Of a stretch of DNA of 64,000 nt, positions 8,289-17,069 are shown one piece after another. The stretch is from positions 1 to 64,000 of the forward strand of contig NZ_JNYY01000024.1 in the NCBI RefSeq assembly GCF_000716785.1, in the 5' to 3' direction. The DNA comes from Amycolatopsis vancoresmycina. GTDB taxonomy: Bacteria; Actinomycetota; Actinomycetes; Mycobacteriales; Pseudonocardiaceae. Under the pieces are notes generated by a model that did no database searches, had not been told where the DNA came from, and worked only from the letters and a program-made list of their open reading frames with translations. The position numbers and the translations under genes are program-made. Each line of letters starts with the position of its first letter. The stretch's first letter is position 1.

Positions 8289-8315
8289 GTTTCTCCCGGA
8301 ACACCGGCGTGTTAC
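8289..8315 (-). promoter_or_regulatory. possible GlnR-like element upstream of the nitrogen-starvation operon
   Basis: Read on the minus strand, the leader has GTAAC (8315-8311), six bases, GTGTT, six bases, then GAAAC (8293-8289). That is three 5-mers at 11-base period. GTAAC and GAAAC match the a- and b-half-sites of actinobacterial GlnR boxes; the middle 5-mer is a poor match. It ends 34 bases before the first start codon. Tentative: one near-match in a short leader can arise by chance. Confidence 0.3.
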
Positions 8316-8369
8316 CAGGCCGCCACCGCGTGACATCTTTCCCGGGCGCTGCTTAACATCGCGCGGCGG

Positions 8370-9113
8370 CTACCCCGCGGACCCGGTGCCATCGGACCAG
8401 CTGCTCCGCTCCCCCGCCAGCGCCCGGTACACCGGCCGGAGCAGCTCGGCGACGTCCTCGCCACCGGCGGTGATCGCGAACGGCGGAGCCTGGTCCAGAA
8501 GGGCGTCGACCGGCGTTGCAGGCGCGTGGAGCGGTGCCGGAGCAGGGCCACCGTCGAAGAAGGTGTCCATGACTTCGGTCAGGGCCGGAGACCCGTCGTC
8601 GGGATGGAGCGGCTCGGCGTGGATGAGCCGGTTCTTCAGCTCCTCGAGCAGCGCTTCGCGGGTCCGGCCGCGCAGGGCGAGGATGGTGAACGGATCTTCG
8701 CCGGCCCGCGCCAGGAGTGCGGAACACACGGCGTTCAAGTGGCCGCACGGCACTTCGGCGGCCGGGCACGTGCAGTCCAGTGACACCTCGCGCGCCGACG
8801 ACGGGAACAGCGGCAGCCGGGCCGCTTTGAAGATTTCCTCGACGTCCCGCGGCAGCTCGCCGCCGAGCAGCTGAACCGTGAGGGACGCCTTCGCGGCAAC
8901 GGCATGGGTGATCGCCGCCCACTCGGCTTTTCCGAACGCCGTCAGGCCGATCCGCACCTGGTGGGACCGACCATCCTGCACCTCGGCGTCGACGCGTCCG
9001 GCGCCGACCGTCAGGGACACGACGTGCCCCTGACCCTTGGCGGGCAGCAGGACACCGATCGCCGTCAACGCCCGGGCGAACCGGGTCGCCCACCACGGGA
9101 GTGGCTCAGTCAT
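8370..9113 (-). CDS. SWIM zinc-finger protein, partner of the SNF2 helicase
   Basis: A 247-residue protein with a SWIM zinc finger at Cys114-x-Cys116-x6-Cys123-x-His125 (CTCPAAEVPCGHLNAVC), preceded by a small alpha/beta region and followed by a helical tail. SWIM proteins are encoded next to SNF2-type helicases in many actinobacteria. Here the ATG lies inside the helicase 3' end (8-base overlap), so the two are translationally coupled. The role is probably nucleic-acid binding or a specificity subunit for the helicase. The upstream extension of the frame is antisense-like sequence inside the helicase gene and was not used. No catalytic motif is present. Confidence 0.82.
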   Translation of the reverse strand: MTEPLPWWATRFARALTAIGVLLPAKGQGHVVSLTVGAGRVDAEVQDGRSHQVRIGLTAFGKAEWAAITHAVAAKASLTVQLLGGELPRDVEEIFKAARLPLFPSSAREVSLDCTCPAAEVPCGHLNAVCSALLARAGEDPFTILALRGRTREALLEELKNRLIHAEPLHPDDGSPALTEVMDTFFDGGPAPAPLHAPATPVDALLDQAPPFAITAGGEDVAELLRPVYRALAGERSSWSDGTGSAG

Positions 9114-12100
9114 CGATCGCGTCCTCCCCCAGGGCGAACATCCCGCGCAGCGCGTCGCCGGACAGTTCGGTGAGCCAGCTTTCGCCCTCCCCCACGACCA
9201 TTCCCGCCAGCGCACGTTTCTTGGTGATCAGCGTGTCGATGCGGTCCTCGATGGTGCCCGGGCAGACGAACTTCCGGACCTGGACGGTGCGGCCCTGCCC
9301 GATCCGGAAGGCCCGGTCGGTGGCCTGGTTCTCCACGGCCGGGTTCCACCAGCGGTCCAGGTGCAGCACCTGGGCGGCCGCGGTCAGCGTGAGCCCGGAC
9401 CCACCGGCTTTCAGGGACAGCAAAAGGATCCGCGGCCCCTCGCCGGCCTGGAAGCGGTCCACGATCGCGTCTCGTGCCCCCTTCGCCAGGCCACCGTGCA
9501 GAAAACCGACTTCGACACCGAGCCGGCCGGCCAGGTGGGGCACGAGCAGGTGCCCGAATTCGGTGTACTGCGTGAAGCACAGCACCCGATCCCCCGACGC
9601 CAGGATTTCCGCCAGCACCTCTTCCAGGCGGACGACCTTGCCGGAGCGGTCGCCGAGCGGAGAGCCGTCGTGCAGCAGGTGCGCGGGGTGGTTGCAGACC
9701 TGCTTGAGCTTCGTGATCGCGGCGAGGACGTGGCCGCGGCGCTTGATGCCGTGGCTGTTCTCGATCTTCGTCATCATCTCGTCGACGATCGCGCGGTACA
9801 GCGTGCCCTGTTCGCGCGTGAGCCGGTATTCCTGCCGGATCTCGATCTTCTCCGGCAGCTCGGGCACGATCGCGGGATCGGTCTTCACGCGGCGCAGCAG
9901 GTACGGCTGTGTGAGCCGGCGCAGCTCGGCGGCCGTGGCGCTGTCACCCCGGCGTTCGATCGGGGCCGCGAACCGTTGCCGGAACTCGAACCGGCTGCCG
10001 AGCAGCCCGGGGTTGAGCAGGTCGAGCACCGACCACAGGTCCGCCAGCCGGTTCTCCACCGGGGTGCCGGTCAGCGCGAGCCGGTGCCCGGCCGGGAACC
10101 GCCGCACCGCCTTGGCCGTCGCGGTGTCGGCGTTCTTGATGGCGTGCGCTTCGTCGAGCACCAGGCGGCGCCAGGTGATCGCCGCGAGCTCGCCGGCGTC
10201 CCGGGCGGCGGTGGCGTAGGTCGTGACGACGAGGTCAGCCGCGGCGACCCGCTCGGCGAGCACGTCCCCGTGCGCGCGGGCGCTGCCGTGGTGGGCGAGC
10301 ACCCGGAGTTCCGGCGCGAAGTTCGCCGCCTCCCGCTGCCACATGCCGACCAGCGACATCGGGCACAGCACCAGCGTCGGGCCGCGCTCGCCGCCGGCCC
10401 GCTCGACGGCCTCGAGCGCCAGCGTCTGGACGGTCTTGCCGAGGCCCATGTCGTCGGCCAGGCACGCGCCGAGGCCCAGCGCCGACATGAAGGCCAGCCA
10501 GGCGACCCCGCGCTGCTGGTAGGGGCGCAGGGTGGCGCGGAACGACGGCGGCAGCGCGACCGGCGGCAGCCGCTGCTGGACCCGCCCGGCCAGGACGTCC
10601 CCGACCCAGCCGTCGGCGCGGACGCCGGTGACCGGCAGCGGCGTCTCCTGGGAGACGCGGACGAGTTCCAGGAGCTCGGCCGCGGTGGGGCGCGGGGTGC
10701 GCCGGTGCGGGTCGCGGCGCAGGAACTCGAGCCCGGCGCGGAGCCGGTCGGCGTCGACGCTGACCCACCGCCCCCGCAGCCGCACCAGCGGCGTCTTCGC
10801 CGCGACGAGCCTGGCCAGCTCCTCCTCGCCGAGCTCGTCGTCGCCCACCGCGATCGACCAGCGGAAGGCCGCCAGCTCGTCGCGGCCCACCCGGCTGCGG
10901 GTGACGACCTGTTCGGAAGGCGTGCTGCGGACCGACAGCCGCAGCCCGAGCCGGCGCCGGCCGTCCCAGGTGGCCGGGAGCTGCACCTCGAACCCGGCTT
11001 CGATCAGCCGGGTCGCCCCCGAGGTGAGGAAGTGCTCGGCTTCCTCGACGGTCAGGTCGTATTCGGACGGCTGCGTGCGGCGCAACGCCGGCGCCAGCAT
11101 CGGCTCCACCAGCGCGGCCCGGCCCAGTTCGGCGACGAACAGGCCCCGCGGGTCCCGGACCAGGCCGTTCGCCTCGCCCGACCAGATCTGCCCGGCCGAC
11201 AGCAGCAGGCTCGGATCGGCCGTGGCCCGCAGGAGGAACTGCAGCTGCCACTTGGTTCCGTCGCCGGTCTGGTCGTCGGGATCCTCCGCGTCCGGCAGCC
11301 GCAGGGTGCCGACTTCGGCCAGCCGGAAACACGCCCGGCCGTCGACGACGTCGGTGTCGGCCACCTCGTCCCACTTCGCGACGGCCCCGGCCAGCACGCC
11401 GAGTTCGGCCAGCGGCAGCACGACGTGCGGATCGCCGCCCTGCAGCGCGGCCAGCCACACCCCGGCCGCGCCCTGGGCCCCGCGCGGGCCGACCGGCGGA
11501 TCCGCCCGCGCCAGCCGGTCCCGGACCGCCGCGTCGACCAGGGCGTGCAGGGCATCGGCGACGAGCGCGCGCGGCGAGGCCCCGGTGAGCGGCGCGACCT
11601 GCTCGGCCCGCCCGACCGGCGGCAGGGCCGCGACCAGCGCGTCGAACGCGACGAAGTCCACGCCCTGCAGCACCGGCCGCCACCGGGCCTCGGCCGCGTC
11701 GCCCCGGCGGACGAGCGTCGGCAGCACCCGCCCGCGCCGCACCAGATCCGCGGCCAGCCGGGCCACCGCCCGCAGGTGGGTGACCGACGGGCCGTAGGTG
11801 GCCGAGCCGTCGAGGTCGTCCAGCTCGGCCGCGTCCACGGCCAACGCGGGCACCGACCACGGCCGCAGCGACGGCGCCGGGCCGCGTCGCTTGCCGCCCG
11901 CCGTCGCCTCGGCGGAGGCGAGCGGGCGGTTCACCCGCGACGGCAGCAGCAACGTCACCGACGTGGGCTTGCCGGGGTGCAGCGCGGTCAGGTCCGCGCT
12001 GGAGACGGCGAACGGGTGCGACAGCGCGATCCGCGCCGACCGGCTCGACGTGCCGGCCGGGCCTCGGTCGCGCTCGGCCCAGAGAAGCAGCCCCCGGCCC

Positions 12101-12129
12101 GGAGACCACAGGGCGTGCACCACGGGCAA
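9106..12129 (-). CDS. SNF2-family DEAD/DEAH-box helicase
   Basis: A 1007-residue Swi2/Snf2 ATPase. The N-terminal about 500 residues form the bacterial SNF2-associated region (beta-strand rich, Arg-rich). The helicase core follows: motif I GLGKT with Lys565 (DDMGLGKTVQTLAL), DEAH at 659-662 (LVLDEAHAIKN), motif III LTGTPVENRL, motif V SLKAGGSGLTLTAA and motif VI TDRAFRIGQGR. The first codon is TTG at 12129; in-frame GTG codons two and three residues later are alternatives. It is transcribed first, with the SWIM gene overlapping its end. It likely remodels DNA-protein or RNA-polymerase complexes in repair or transcription recycling (RapA-like); the exact role is unknown. Confidence 0.88.
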   Translation of the reverse strand: MPVVHALWSPGRGLLLWAERDRGPAGTSSRSARIALSHPFAVSSADLTALHPGKPTSVTLLLPSRVNRPLASAEATAGGKRRGPAPSLRPWSVPALAVDAAELDDLDGSATYGPSVTHLRAVARLAADLVRRGRVLPTLVRRGDAAEARWRPVLQGVDFVAFDALVAALPPVGRAEQVAPLTGASPRALVADALHALVDAAVRDRLARADPPVGPRGAQGAAGVWLAALQGGDPHVVLPLAELGVLAGAVAKWDEVADTDVVDGRACFRLAEVGTLRLPDAEDPDDQTGDGTKWQLQFLLRATADPSLLLSAGQIWSGEANGLVRDPRGLFVAELGRAALVEPMLAPALRRTQPSEYDLTVEEAEHFLTSGATRLIEAGFEVQLPATWDGRRRLGLRLSVRSTPSEQVVTRSRVGRDELAAFRWSIAVGDDELGEEELARLVAAKTPLVRLRGRWVSVDADRLRAGLEFLRRDPHRRTPRPTAAELLELVRVSQETPLPVTGVRADGWVGDVLAGRVQQRLPPVALPPSFRATLRPYQQRGVAWLAFMSALGLGACLADDMGLGKTVQTLALEAVERAGGERGPTLVLCPMSLVGMWQREAANFAPELRVLAHHGSARAHGDVLAERVAAADLVVTTYATAARDAGELAAITWRRLVLDEAHAIKNADTATAKAVRRFPAGHRLALTGTPVENRLADLWSVLDLLNPGLLGSRFEFRQRFAAPIERRGDSATAAELRRLTQPYLLRRVKTDPAIVPELPEKIEIRQEYRLTREQGTLYRAIVDEMMTKIENSHGIKRRGHVLAAITKLKQVCNHPAHLLHDGSPLGDRSGKVVRLEEVLAEILASGDRVLCFTQYTEFGHLLVPHLAGRLGVEVGFLHGGLAKGARDAIVDRFQAGEGPRILLLSLKAGGSGLTLTAAAQVLHLDRWWNPAVENQATDRAFRIGQGRTVQVRKFVCPGTIEDRIDTLITKKRALAGMVVGEGESWLTELSGDALRGMFALGEDAIDD

Positions 12130-12253
12130 GTCCGCGTCTCCTTCGTCCGGTGCGGGTTACCCGCAGATCGTCGCACGGCAGCCGGAGCGGCCATCGCCGG
12201 AATCGCGCCTCGCCGGCCGGCTCGGCCCTGCCGCCGCACCGCGACCTGCGGCT

Positions 12254-12862
12254 ATGGTGGCGTCCGTGTCCGACGATGCCGCCGACCTCGCGTGGCGGTT
12301 CGCCTCCGGCGAGCCGGAGACCTTGCGCGCGGTGTTCGACCGGTACGGCCCCGCGGTCCAGCGGCTGGCCCGGGCCAGCCTGCGCGACCCCGCCGACGTC
12401 GACGACGTCGTGCAGGCGACCTTCGTGTCCGCCTGGAGCGGCCGGCACACCTACGACGCGGAGAAGGCGGGGCTCCTGGCCTGGCTGCTCGGCATCGCCC
12501 GGCGCCGCATCGTCGACCTGCTGCGCGCGCGGGGCCGCCAGCAGCGCGATTCCGCCGCGGCCGCCGCCGTCGCACCGGCCGAGGTGGCGGTCGCCGAGTC
12601 GCCGGAGCGGGTGCTGGACCGGCTGGTCGTCGCCGACGAGCTGACCCGGCTGCCCGACCCGCAGCGGGAGATCCTGCGCTTGGCCTTCTACGCTGATCTC
12701 ACCCACACTCAGATCGCCGAACACACCGGGCTGCCGCTGGGCACGGTCAAGAGCCACCTCCGCCGCGGGATGCAGAGCCTGCGCGCCCAGCTCGACCGCA
12801 CGCCGGAGGAGGTGACCGATGAAGCACCCGGACCCCGATCGGCTCGTGCTGCTCGCCCTTGA
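12254..12862 (+). CDS. ECF sigma factor (RNA polymerase sigma-70 family)
   Basis: A 202-residue ECF sigma factor. Region 2 is FDRYGPAVQRLARASLRDPADVDDVVQATF with a RHTYDAEKAGLLAWLLGIAR core. Region 4 is LPDPQREILRLAFYADLTHTQIAEHTGLPLGTVKSHLRRGM. The ATG at 12254 gives the normal ECF length (GTG at 12266 is an alternative); the open frame upstream is antisense to the helicase leader. Its last 44 bases overlap the anti-sigma gene in another frame, so the pair is co-translated. It probably responds to an envelope or oxidative signal sensed by the membrane anti-sigma factor. Confidence 0.9.
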   Translation: MVASVSDDAADLAWRFASGEPETLRAVFDRYGPAVQRLARASLRDPADVDDVVQATFVSAWSGRHTYDAEKAGLLAWLLGIARRRIVDLLRARGRQQRDSAAAAAVAPAEVAVAESPERVLDRLVVADELTRLPDPQREILRLAFYADLTHTQIAEHTGLPLGTVKSHLRRGMQSLRAQLDRTPEEVTDEAPGPRSARAARP

Positions 12863-13532
12863 CGAGCAGCCGCCCGGCCCGGCCGAGGCCGCTCACCTGG
12901 ACAGCTGCCCCGACTGCCGCGACGAGGTCGAGTCCCTGCGCGAGGTCGCGGCTCTGGGCCGCGAGAGCCGCACGGAAACGTCCCTGCCGCCGGTGTCCGA
13001 AGCCGTGTGGGACCGCATCGCCGCCGGCACCGGCCAGCCTCGCTCCGAGAACGGCACGGCTCGCGTCCTGCCGCCTCCCGGCGACGGGCGATCGGCCGGC
13101 CGCCGGTTCCGCCGCGGTGCCCGCTACGCAGCCGTCGCGGCCGCCGCGGCCGCCATCGGGGTGGCCGGGACGGCGCTCGCCGTGAACGCCGGCGACGGCG
13201 GGCGGGTCGTCGCGGAGGCGCAGCTGGCCCGCCAGTCGTCCGCACCGGCCGGCGCGGGCGGCCAGGTCCGGATCGTCGACGCGGGCGAGGGCGCGCTGCG
13301 GCTGAAGGTCCAGCTCACCGGCATGCCCGCACCGGCCGGGCTGTACGAGATCTGGCTCTTCGACGGCAGCAGGACCATGATCCCGCTGGGCGTGACCGCG
13401 GGCAGCGAGGCCGACGTCGCCGTGCCCGCCACCCTCACCTGGAGCCGGTTCCCGGTCGTGGACGTCTCCGCCCAGGAACTCGGCCAGCAGGAACACGGCG
13501 TCAGCATGCTGCAGGGCACCCTCCGCCCCTGA
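12819..13532 (+). CDS. RskA-like transmembrane anti-sigma factor
   Basis: A 237-residue single-pass membrane protein. The N-terminal cytoplasmic domain carries a zinc anti-sigma motif, His26-x3-Cys30-x2-Cys33 (HLDSCPDC). One transmembrane helix lies around residues 93-118 (AAVAAAAAAIGVAGTALAV). The extracytoplasmic C-terminal half is the RskA-type beta domain (LYEIWLFDGSRTMIPLGV). It begins 44 bases inside the sigma gene. It is expected to hold the sigma factor inactive until regulated proteolysis at the membrane. The signal is unknown. Confidence 0.88.
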   Translation: MKHPDPDRLVLLALDEQPPGPAEAAHLDSCPDCRDEVESLREVAALGRESRTETSLPPVSEAVWDRIAAGTGQPRSENGTARVLPPPGDGRSAGRRFRRGARYAAVAAAAAAIGVAGTALAVNAGDGGRVVAEAQLARQSSAPAGAGGQVRIVDAGEGALRLKVQLTGMPAPAGLYEIWLFDGSRTMIPLGVTAGSEADVAVPATLTWSRFPVVDVSAQELGQQEHGVSMLQGTLRP

Positions 13533-13628
13533 CCGGCCCGCTCCCGGAATCGAGGGGATCCGCTGCATCCGCTCGCCCGCTTCCCGGCGTACCCCTGGTG
13601 TCCAGGAAGCACTGAGAACGGAGTGATC

Positions 13629-14189
13629 ATGCGCTTTCGCCTGCTCGGGGTGTCCGTCGCCGCGGCGGCGGCCATCGCCGGCGTCGCCGCGGCCCCGGCC
13701 CAAGCGGCCCAGCCGGTCCACGCGTCCTCCTACACCGGCGCCCACCACCACGGGTACCACTTCGGCAAGGGCCGCACCGACCTGACGCTCGACCGCACCG
13801 CGGCCGGCGCGCTCGCCTCGCTGGGTGTCAAGGTGTCGCCGGTGCTGGCCACGGTCCGGCACACCGGCGGCACCATGGTGTTCGGGTTCACGATCGTCGG
13901 CAACCCCAAGGACGGGACCATCGAGCACATCGGCGGCCTGCTGCTGCGCGCCGGCGGCAAGTGCCTCTTCCTCACCGGTTACACGATCGACCTCAACCGC
14001 GGCGTGCTCAGCGGAAAGATCGATTTCGGGACGCGGGCCGACCTGTTCACCATCGGCGCGGCCACACCGGCCGGCGTGACACTGGCCCTCACCGCACCGG
14101 CGGCGGCGCTGCTGAACAAGACGTTCGGGGTCACCGCGTTCACCGCCGGGCTGGTCATCGGCTACGGCAACCCGATGATCCGCAAGTAA
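13629..14189 (+). CDS. secreted protein of unknown function
   Basis: A 186-residue protein with a clear Sec signal peptide (MRFRLLGVSVAAAAAIAG, cleavage probably after APAQA). The mature part is beta-rich, with a His cluster (TGAHHHGYHFGKG), one cysteine and a hydrophobic Gly/Ala C-terminal half ending YGNPMIRK. ATG 13629 is preferred over GTG 13623 because an ACGGAG ribosome-binding site lies about 6 bases upstream. It follows the anti-sigma gene by about 100 bases and may be a target of that sigma factor, but no promoter was proven. I do not recognise a characterised family. Confidence 0.65.
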   Translation: MRFRLLGVSVAAAAAIAGVAAAPAQAAQPVHASSYTGAHHHGYHFGKGRTDLTLDRTAAGALASLGVKVSPVLATVRHTGGTMVFGFTIVGNPKDGTIEHIGGLLLRAGGKCLFLTGYTIDLNRGVLSGKIDFGTRADLFTIGAATPAGVTLALTAPAAALLNKTFGVTAFTAGLVIGYGNPMIRK

Positions 14190-14256
14190 CCGCGTCCGGC
14201 GAGCCGGCGGAGTGGCTCGGCCGCTCCGCCGGTTTCCCGGCCGGTCCGAGCCGGCC

Positions 14257-14300
14257 GCGAGCACGGCTTCCCCGCGACGCTGCGGGAAAGCCGTGCTCGC
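14257..14300. terminator. bidirectional hairpin terminator
   Basis: A 19-bp inverted repeat with one mismatch and a six-base loop (left arm GCGAGCACGGCTTCCCCGC, right arm from 14282). It lies between the convergent secreted-protein and arabinofuranosidase genes, exactly where transcription from both sides should end. There is no long T-run, as is usual in high-GC actinomycetes. Confidence 0.75.
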
Positions 14301-14311
14301 CGCCGGTGGGG

Positions 14312-15868
14312 TCAGCTCCAGGGCGAGGCGACGAGCCAGCTCGTGTCCTGGGCCCACGACGTCGTGGCGTCCCAGGCGTTGCTGCCGCCGTTGCTCGCCA
14401 CGTAGCCGGTGAAGTTGTAGTGGCGCAGGTACTTGGCCGGATAGTTGACCGATTGGAACGACCGCCCGACGCCGCTGTTGCCCGGTGTGGAGCAGAACGT
14501 GGCGTCCTGCGCGAACGCGCTGCCGCCGTCGTCGGCGTTGAGGTGGAGCTGGAACGCGTAGTGCCGCAGGAAGCGGCCGGGCTGGTCGGCGGACTCGAAG
14601 GACAGGCACGAGGTGTCGGCCAGGCCCGCCCGGACGATCCAGGTCGCGTCGGCCTTGAGGGTGGCCGCGCTGGTGGCGTCGACGGCGGAGATGCCCACCT
14701 TGTCGTCGGAGTCGTTGTGGCGCAGGTAATCGGACGTGCAGCACGCCGTCGTCGCCTGCAGGGAGACCTTGGCACCCGGGGTCAGGGTTCCGGCGCCGGC
14801 CGGGGCGCTACTGTAGCCGGCGGCGGTGATGTTGGCCTGGACCGCGTTCTCGGTCGCGTCCGAGGGGTAGCCCGCGGTCATCACGCCCTCGTAGAAGGTG
14901 CCGCGCGCGCCGACGCTGTTGTCGCCGCCGATGCCGAGGATGATCGCCCCCTGCTTCTTCATCGGGTTGTAGCCGGCGACGTTGGGCCGCACGCCGTTGT
15001 AGTAAGTGGACAGGCTGCCCGACTGGGCGTTGGCGCCGCGGATCGCCCACTGGTTCGGACCACCCTTGACGACGGCGGTCTGGAACCGGTTGGCGACCGT
15101 CGGGTCGCCGGCGTTGAAGTGCTGGTTCACGCCGGAGAACAGGCCGTTCTCCAGGTCGGCCATGATCCACGGGCCGTCGCCGCTGCCGTAGCCCCAGCCC
15201 TTGTTGCTGCCGAAGTAGATCGCCTCCATCGTGCCGTTGCCGTCGTCGTTGCCGCTCGTCTCGGCGTTGCCGTAGTCGAAGCAGCAGCCGCCGTTGTAGT
15301 TCGTGCCGTCGAAGATCGCGTACATCCCCTCCGGCTGGTCGCCGGTCGCGATGCCGTGGGTGTTGTTGTTGCGGTAGCCGGTGCCGGGGGCCACGGAGAC
15401 GCCGTACGCCCGGTGGCCGCCGACCGTGACGGGTGCTTCGAAAGCGTTGGCGAGGTTGTCGTTCCCACCCGCGGCCGGCCCGGGCCAGTACCCCCTGAGG
15501 GCCTGGGTGAGGTGGTTGCCCTTGCCGGACTCGTCATAGATGACCGTGATCACGCAACTGGTGTTGGCGCAGAAGGAATCCTGCGCGGCGGCGTCGGCGT
15601 ACCCGCCGGCGCTCAGCACGCCGATGTCCCGGGTCGTGTTGTCGGAAGCACGCCGGACCTGGTACAGCGGGCCGTTGTACGCAGCGTACAGGGCACGGGT
15701 GGTGCTGTGCGCGGCAACGCACGGGGTACTGCCCGCGGCGTAGATGTCGCACGGTCCTTGCGCGGCGGCCTGCGAGGTGGTGGCCGTGGCCGCGAGCAGG
15801 CCGGCGGCGAGGCTGGTGGTGGTGCCTGCCGCCACGAGGGCGCGGCGGATCCACGGTCGTCGGATCAT
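14312..15868 (-). CDS. secreted alpha-L-arabinofuranosidase B (GH54 with CBM42/AbfB domain)
   Basis: A 518-residue exoenzyme. A Sec signal (MIRRPWIRRALVAAGTTTSL, then a hydrophobic core ending near TSQAAA) precedes a GH54 catalytic domain (about 38-345; DIYAAGSTPCVAAHSTTRALY, CCFDYGNAETSGNDD, TMEAIYFGSNKGWG). An AbfB/CBM42 beta-trefoil arabinose-binding domain follows (about 365-518), with repeats such as SDYLRHND, RFLRHYAF and KYLRHYNF. It removes arabinofuranosyl side chains from arabinoxylan or arabinan outside the cell. The leader holds a perfect LacI-type palindrome, so sugar-controlled repression is likely. Confidence 0.92.
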   Translation of the reverse strand: MIRRPWIRRALVAAGTTTSLAAGLLAATATTSQAAAQGPCDIYAAGSTPCVAAHSTTRALYAAYNGPLYQVRRASDNTTRDIGVLSAGGYADAAAQDSFCANTSCVITVIYDESGKGNHLTQALRGYWPGPAAGGNDNLANAFEAPVTVGGHRAYGVSVAPGTGYRNNNTHGIATGDQPEGMYAIFDGTNYNGGCCFDYGNAETSGNDDGNGTMEAIYFGSNKGWGYGSGDGPWIMADLENGLFSGVNQHFNAGDPTVANRFQTAVVKGGPNQWAIRGANAQSGSLSTYYNGVRPNVAGYNPMKKQGAIILGIGGDNSVGARGTFYEGVMTAGYPSDATENAVQANITAAGYSSAPAGAGTLTPGAKVSLQATTACCTSDYLRHNDSDDKVGISAVDATSAATLKADATWIVRAGLADTSCLSFESADQPGRFLRHYAFQLHLNADDGGSAFAQDATFCSTPGNSGVGRSFQSVNYPAKYLRHYNFTGYVASNGGSNAWDATTSWAQDTSWLVASPWS

Positions 15869-15947
15869 CGAATCTCCTTCACACGGTGGGAAATGCGTCG
15901 CTGGACTTCCGGTGCGTGGTCGGTTCGAGGAGGTGGCGGTGAGCGAA

Positions 15948-15961
15948 TGTTAGCGCTAACA
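15948..15961. promoter_or_regulatory. LacI-family operator upstream of the arabinofuranosidase gene
   Basis: A perfect 14-bp palindrome, TGTTAGCGCTAACA, 79 bases before the start codon. The central CG step and A/T-flanked half-sites are typical of LacI/GalR-family operators. No LacI-family gene is in the window, so the regulator must lie elsewhere. Derepression by arabinose-type sugars is inferred. Confidence 0.75.
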
Positions 15962-16102
15962 GTTCAGCCGGGAGCGGCACCCGCTCGGCGTCCGGATTGA
16001 GTCACCACTATCGACGAACACCGGGGGCGCGTCAAGACACCAGTCGAGTCACCAGAACGGCCGTCGCACCCTTATGTCCCTTATGGACGGATTATCGGCA
16101 GC

Positions 16103-16978
16103 TCACCGCGCGGGTGTCCGATTCGGAGGGTCGGCCGCCGCGGGCACCAGCAGCCGCGCAGCCTCGTGGAACGGCGCCACCAGCGGGTTCGGCTCCCGTG
16201 GCCGCGACGCCACCACGACCCGGCAGGGCTCGAAGCCCTCGACCGGAATCGCCGTCACGTCGTCGCGCAACCGCGTGCGGTGATCGCCGGCTGGCAGGAC
16301 CGCCACGGCGCTTCCCGAAGCCACCAGTTCGAGCTTGTCCTCGAAGCTGTCGTCCGGCGCGGGCGGCGGCGTGCCGTCCCTCGGCGTGCTCCACAGCGTC
16401 GGCGTCACCGCGCACGCCACCAGGTCCTCGTCACCCAGGTCGTCCACCGAGACGCTTTCCTTGCCCGCCAGCCGGTGTGCGGCGGGAACCAGCAGCACCC
16501 GCGGCTCCTCGTACAACGGTGTCACCGTCGCGGGAAACGGCAGTGGTTCGCGGGCGACGAGCGCGTCGACCCGGCCTTCGGGCAACGCCTGCATGTCGTG
16601 CCAGCGCAGCAGCCGCGTCCGGATGCGCGCGTCCGGGTGGCGGTGGCGCAGCGCCCGCACCGCGGGGGTGATGATCAGGCCCTCGGCGTAGCCGATGGTG
16701 ATCTCCCGCGGCGGGTCGGCGGCGCGGGCGACGGCCACGGCGTCCTCGGCCGTTCCCAGGACGGCGTGGGCGCGCGGCAGGAACGCCCGACCGGCCGGGG
16801 TGAGGCTGGTGCCCTGCGGCGTGCGCGCGAACAGCCGCACACCGAGCCGGCCCTCCAGCCGCTGGATCTGACGGCTCAGCGACGGCTGCGCGAGGTGCAG
16901 AGCCGCGGCGGCGCGCCCGATGTTGCCGTGCTCGGCCACGACCGTGAAGTACCTGACCAGCCGCAAGTCGAGATCCAC
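16103..16978 (-). CDS. LysR-family transcriptional regulator
   Basis: A 291-residue LTTR. The N-terminal winged helix reads DLRLVRYFTVVAEHGNIGRA followed by LHLAQPSLSRQIQRLEGRLG. The C-terminal effector domain includes REITIGYAEGLIITPAVRAL. The GTG at 16976-16978 gives the standard family N-terminus; an ATG at 16999 would add seven residues but overlaps an inverted repeat. It is divergent from an SDR gene 91 bases away and probably controls it. The effector is unknown. Confidence 0.88.
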   Translation of the reverse strand: MDLDLRLVRYFTVVAEHGNIGRAAAALHLAQPSLSRQIQRLEGRLGVRLFARTPQGTSLTPAGRAFLPRAHAVLGTAEDAVAVARAADPPREITIGYAEGLIITPAVRALRHRHPDARIRTRLLRWHDMQALPEGRVDALVAREPLPFPATVTPLYEEPRVLLVPAAHRLAGKESVSVDDLGDEDLVACAVTPTLWSTPRDGTPPPAPDDSFEDKLELVASGSAVAVLPAGDHRTRLRDDVTAIPVEGFEPCRVVVASRPREPNPLVAPFHEAARLLVPAAADPPNRTPAR

Positions 16979-16991
16979 GCTTCGAGCGTAC

Positions 16992-17018
16992 GCCGCCATG
17001 CACCGGCGGTATGGCGGC
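16992..17018. promoter_or_regulatory. inverted repeat between divergent LysR and SDR genes
   Basis: Perfect 8-bp arms (GCCGCCAT and ATGGCGGC) with an 11-base spacer sit in the 91-base divergent region. The layout fits a LysR-family binding site controlling both genes. Binding is inferred from position and symmetry only. Confidence 0.55.
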
Positions 17019-17069
17019 ATGCGGAACGGGACTTGGACGCGCCGCCGGGGCCGGCGGTTCACTCGGGGT

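Noticed and set aside
9037..12696. A plus-strand open frame of more than 1200 codons opposite the SNF2 helicase gene
   Set aside because: Its product is Arg/Gln/Gly-rich low-complexity sequence with no motif, while the minus strand gives a full helicase. Long antisense frames are usual in very GC-rich DNA.
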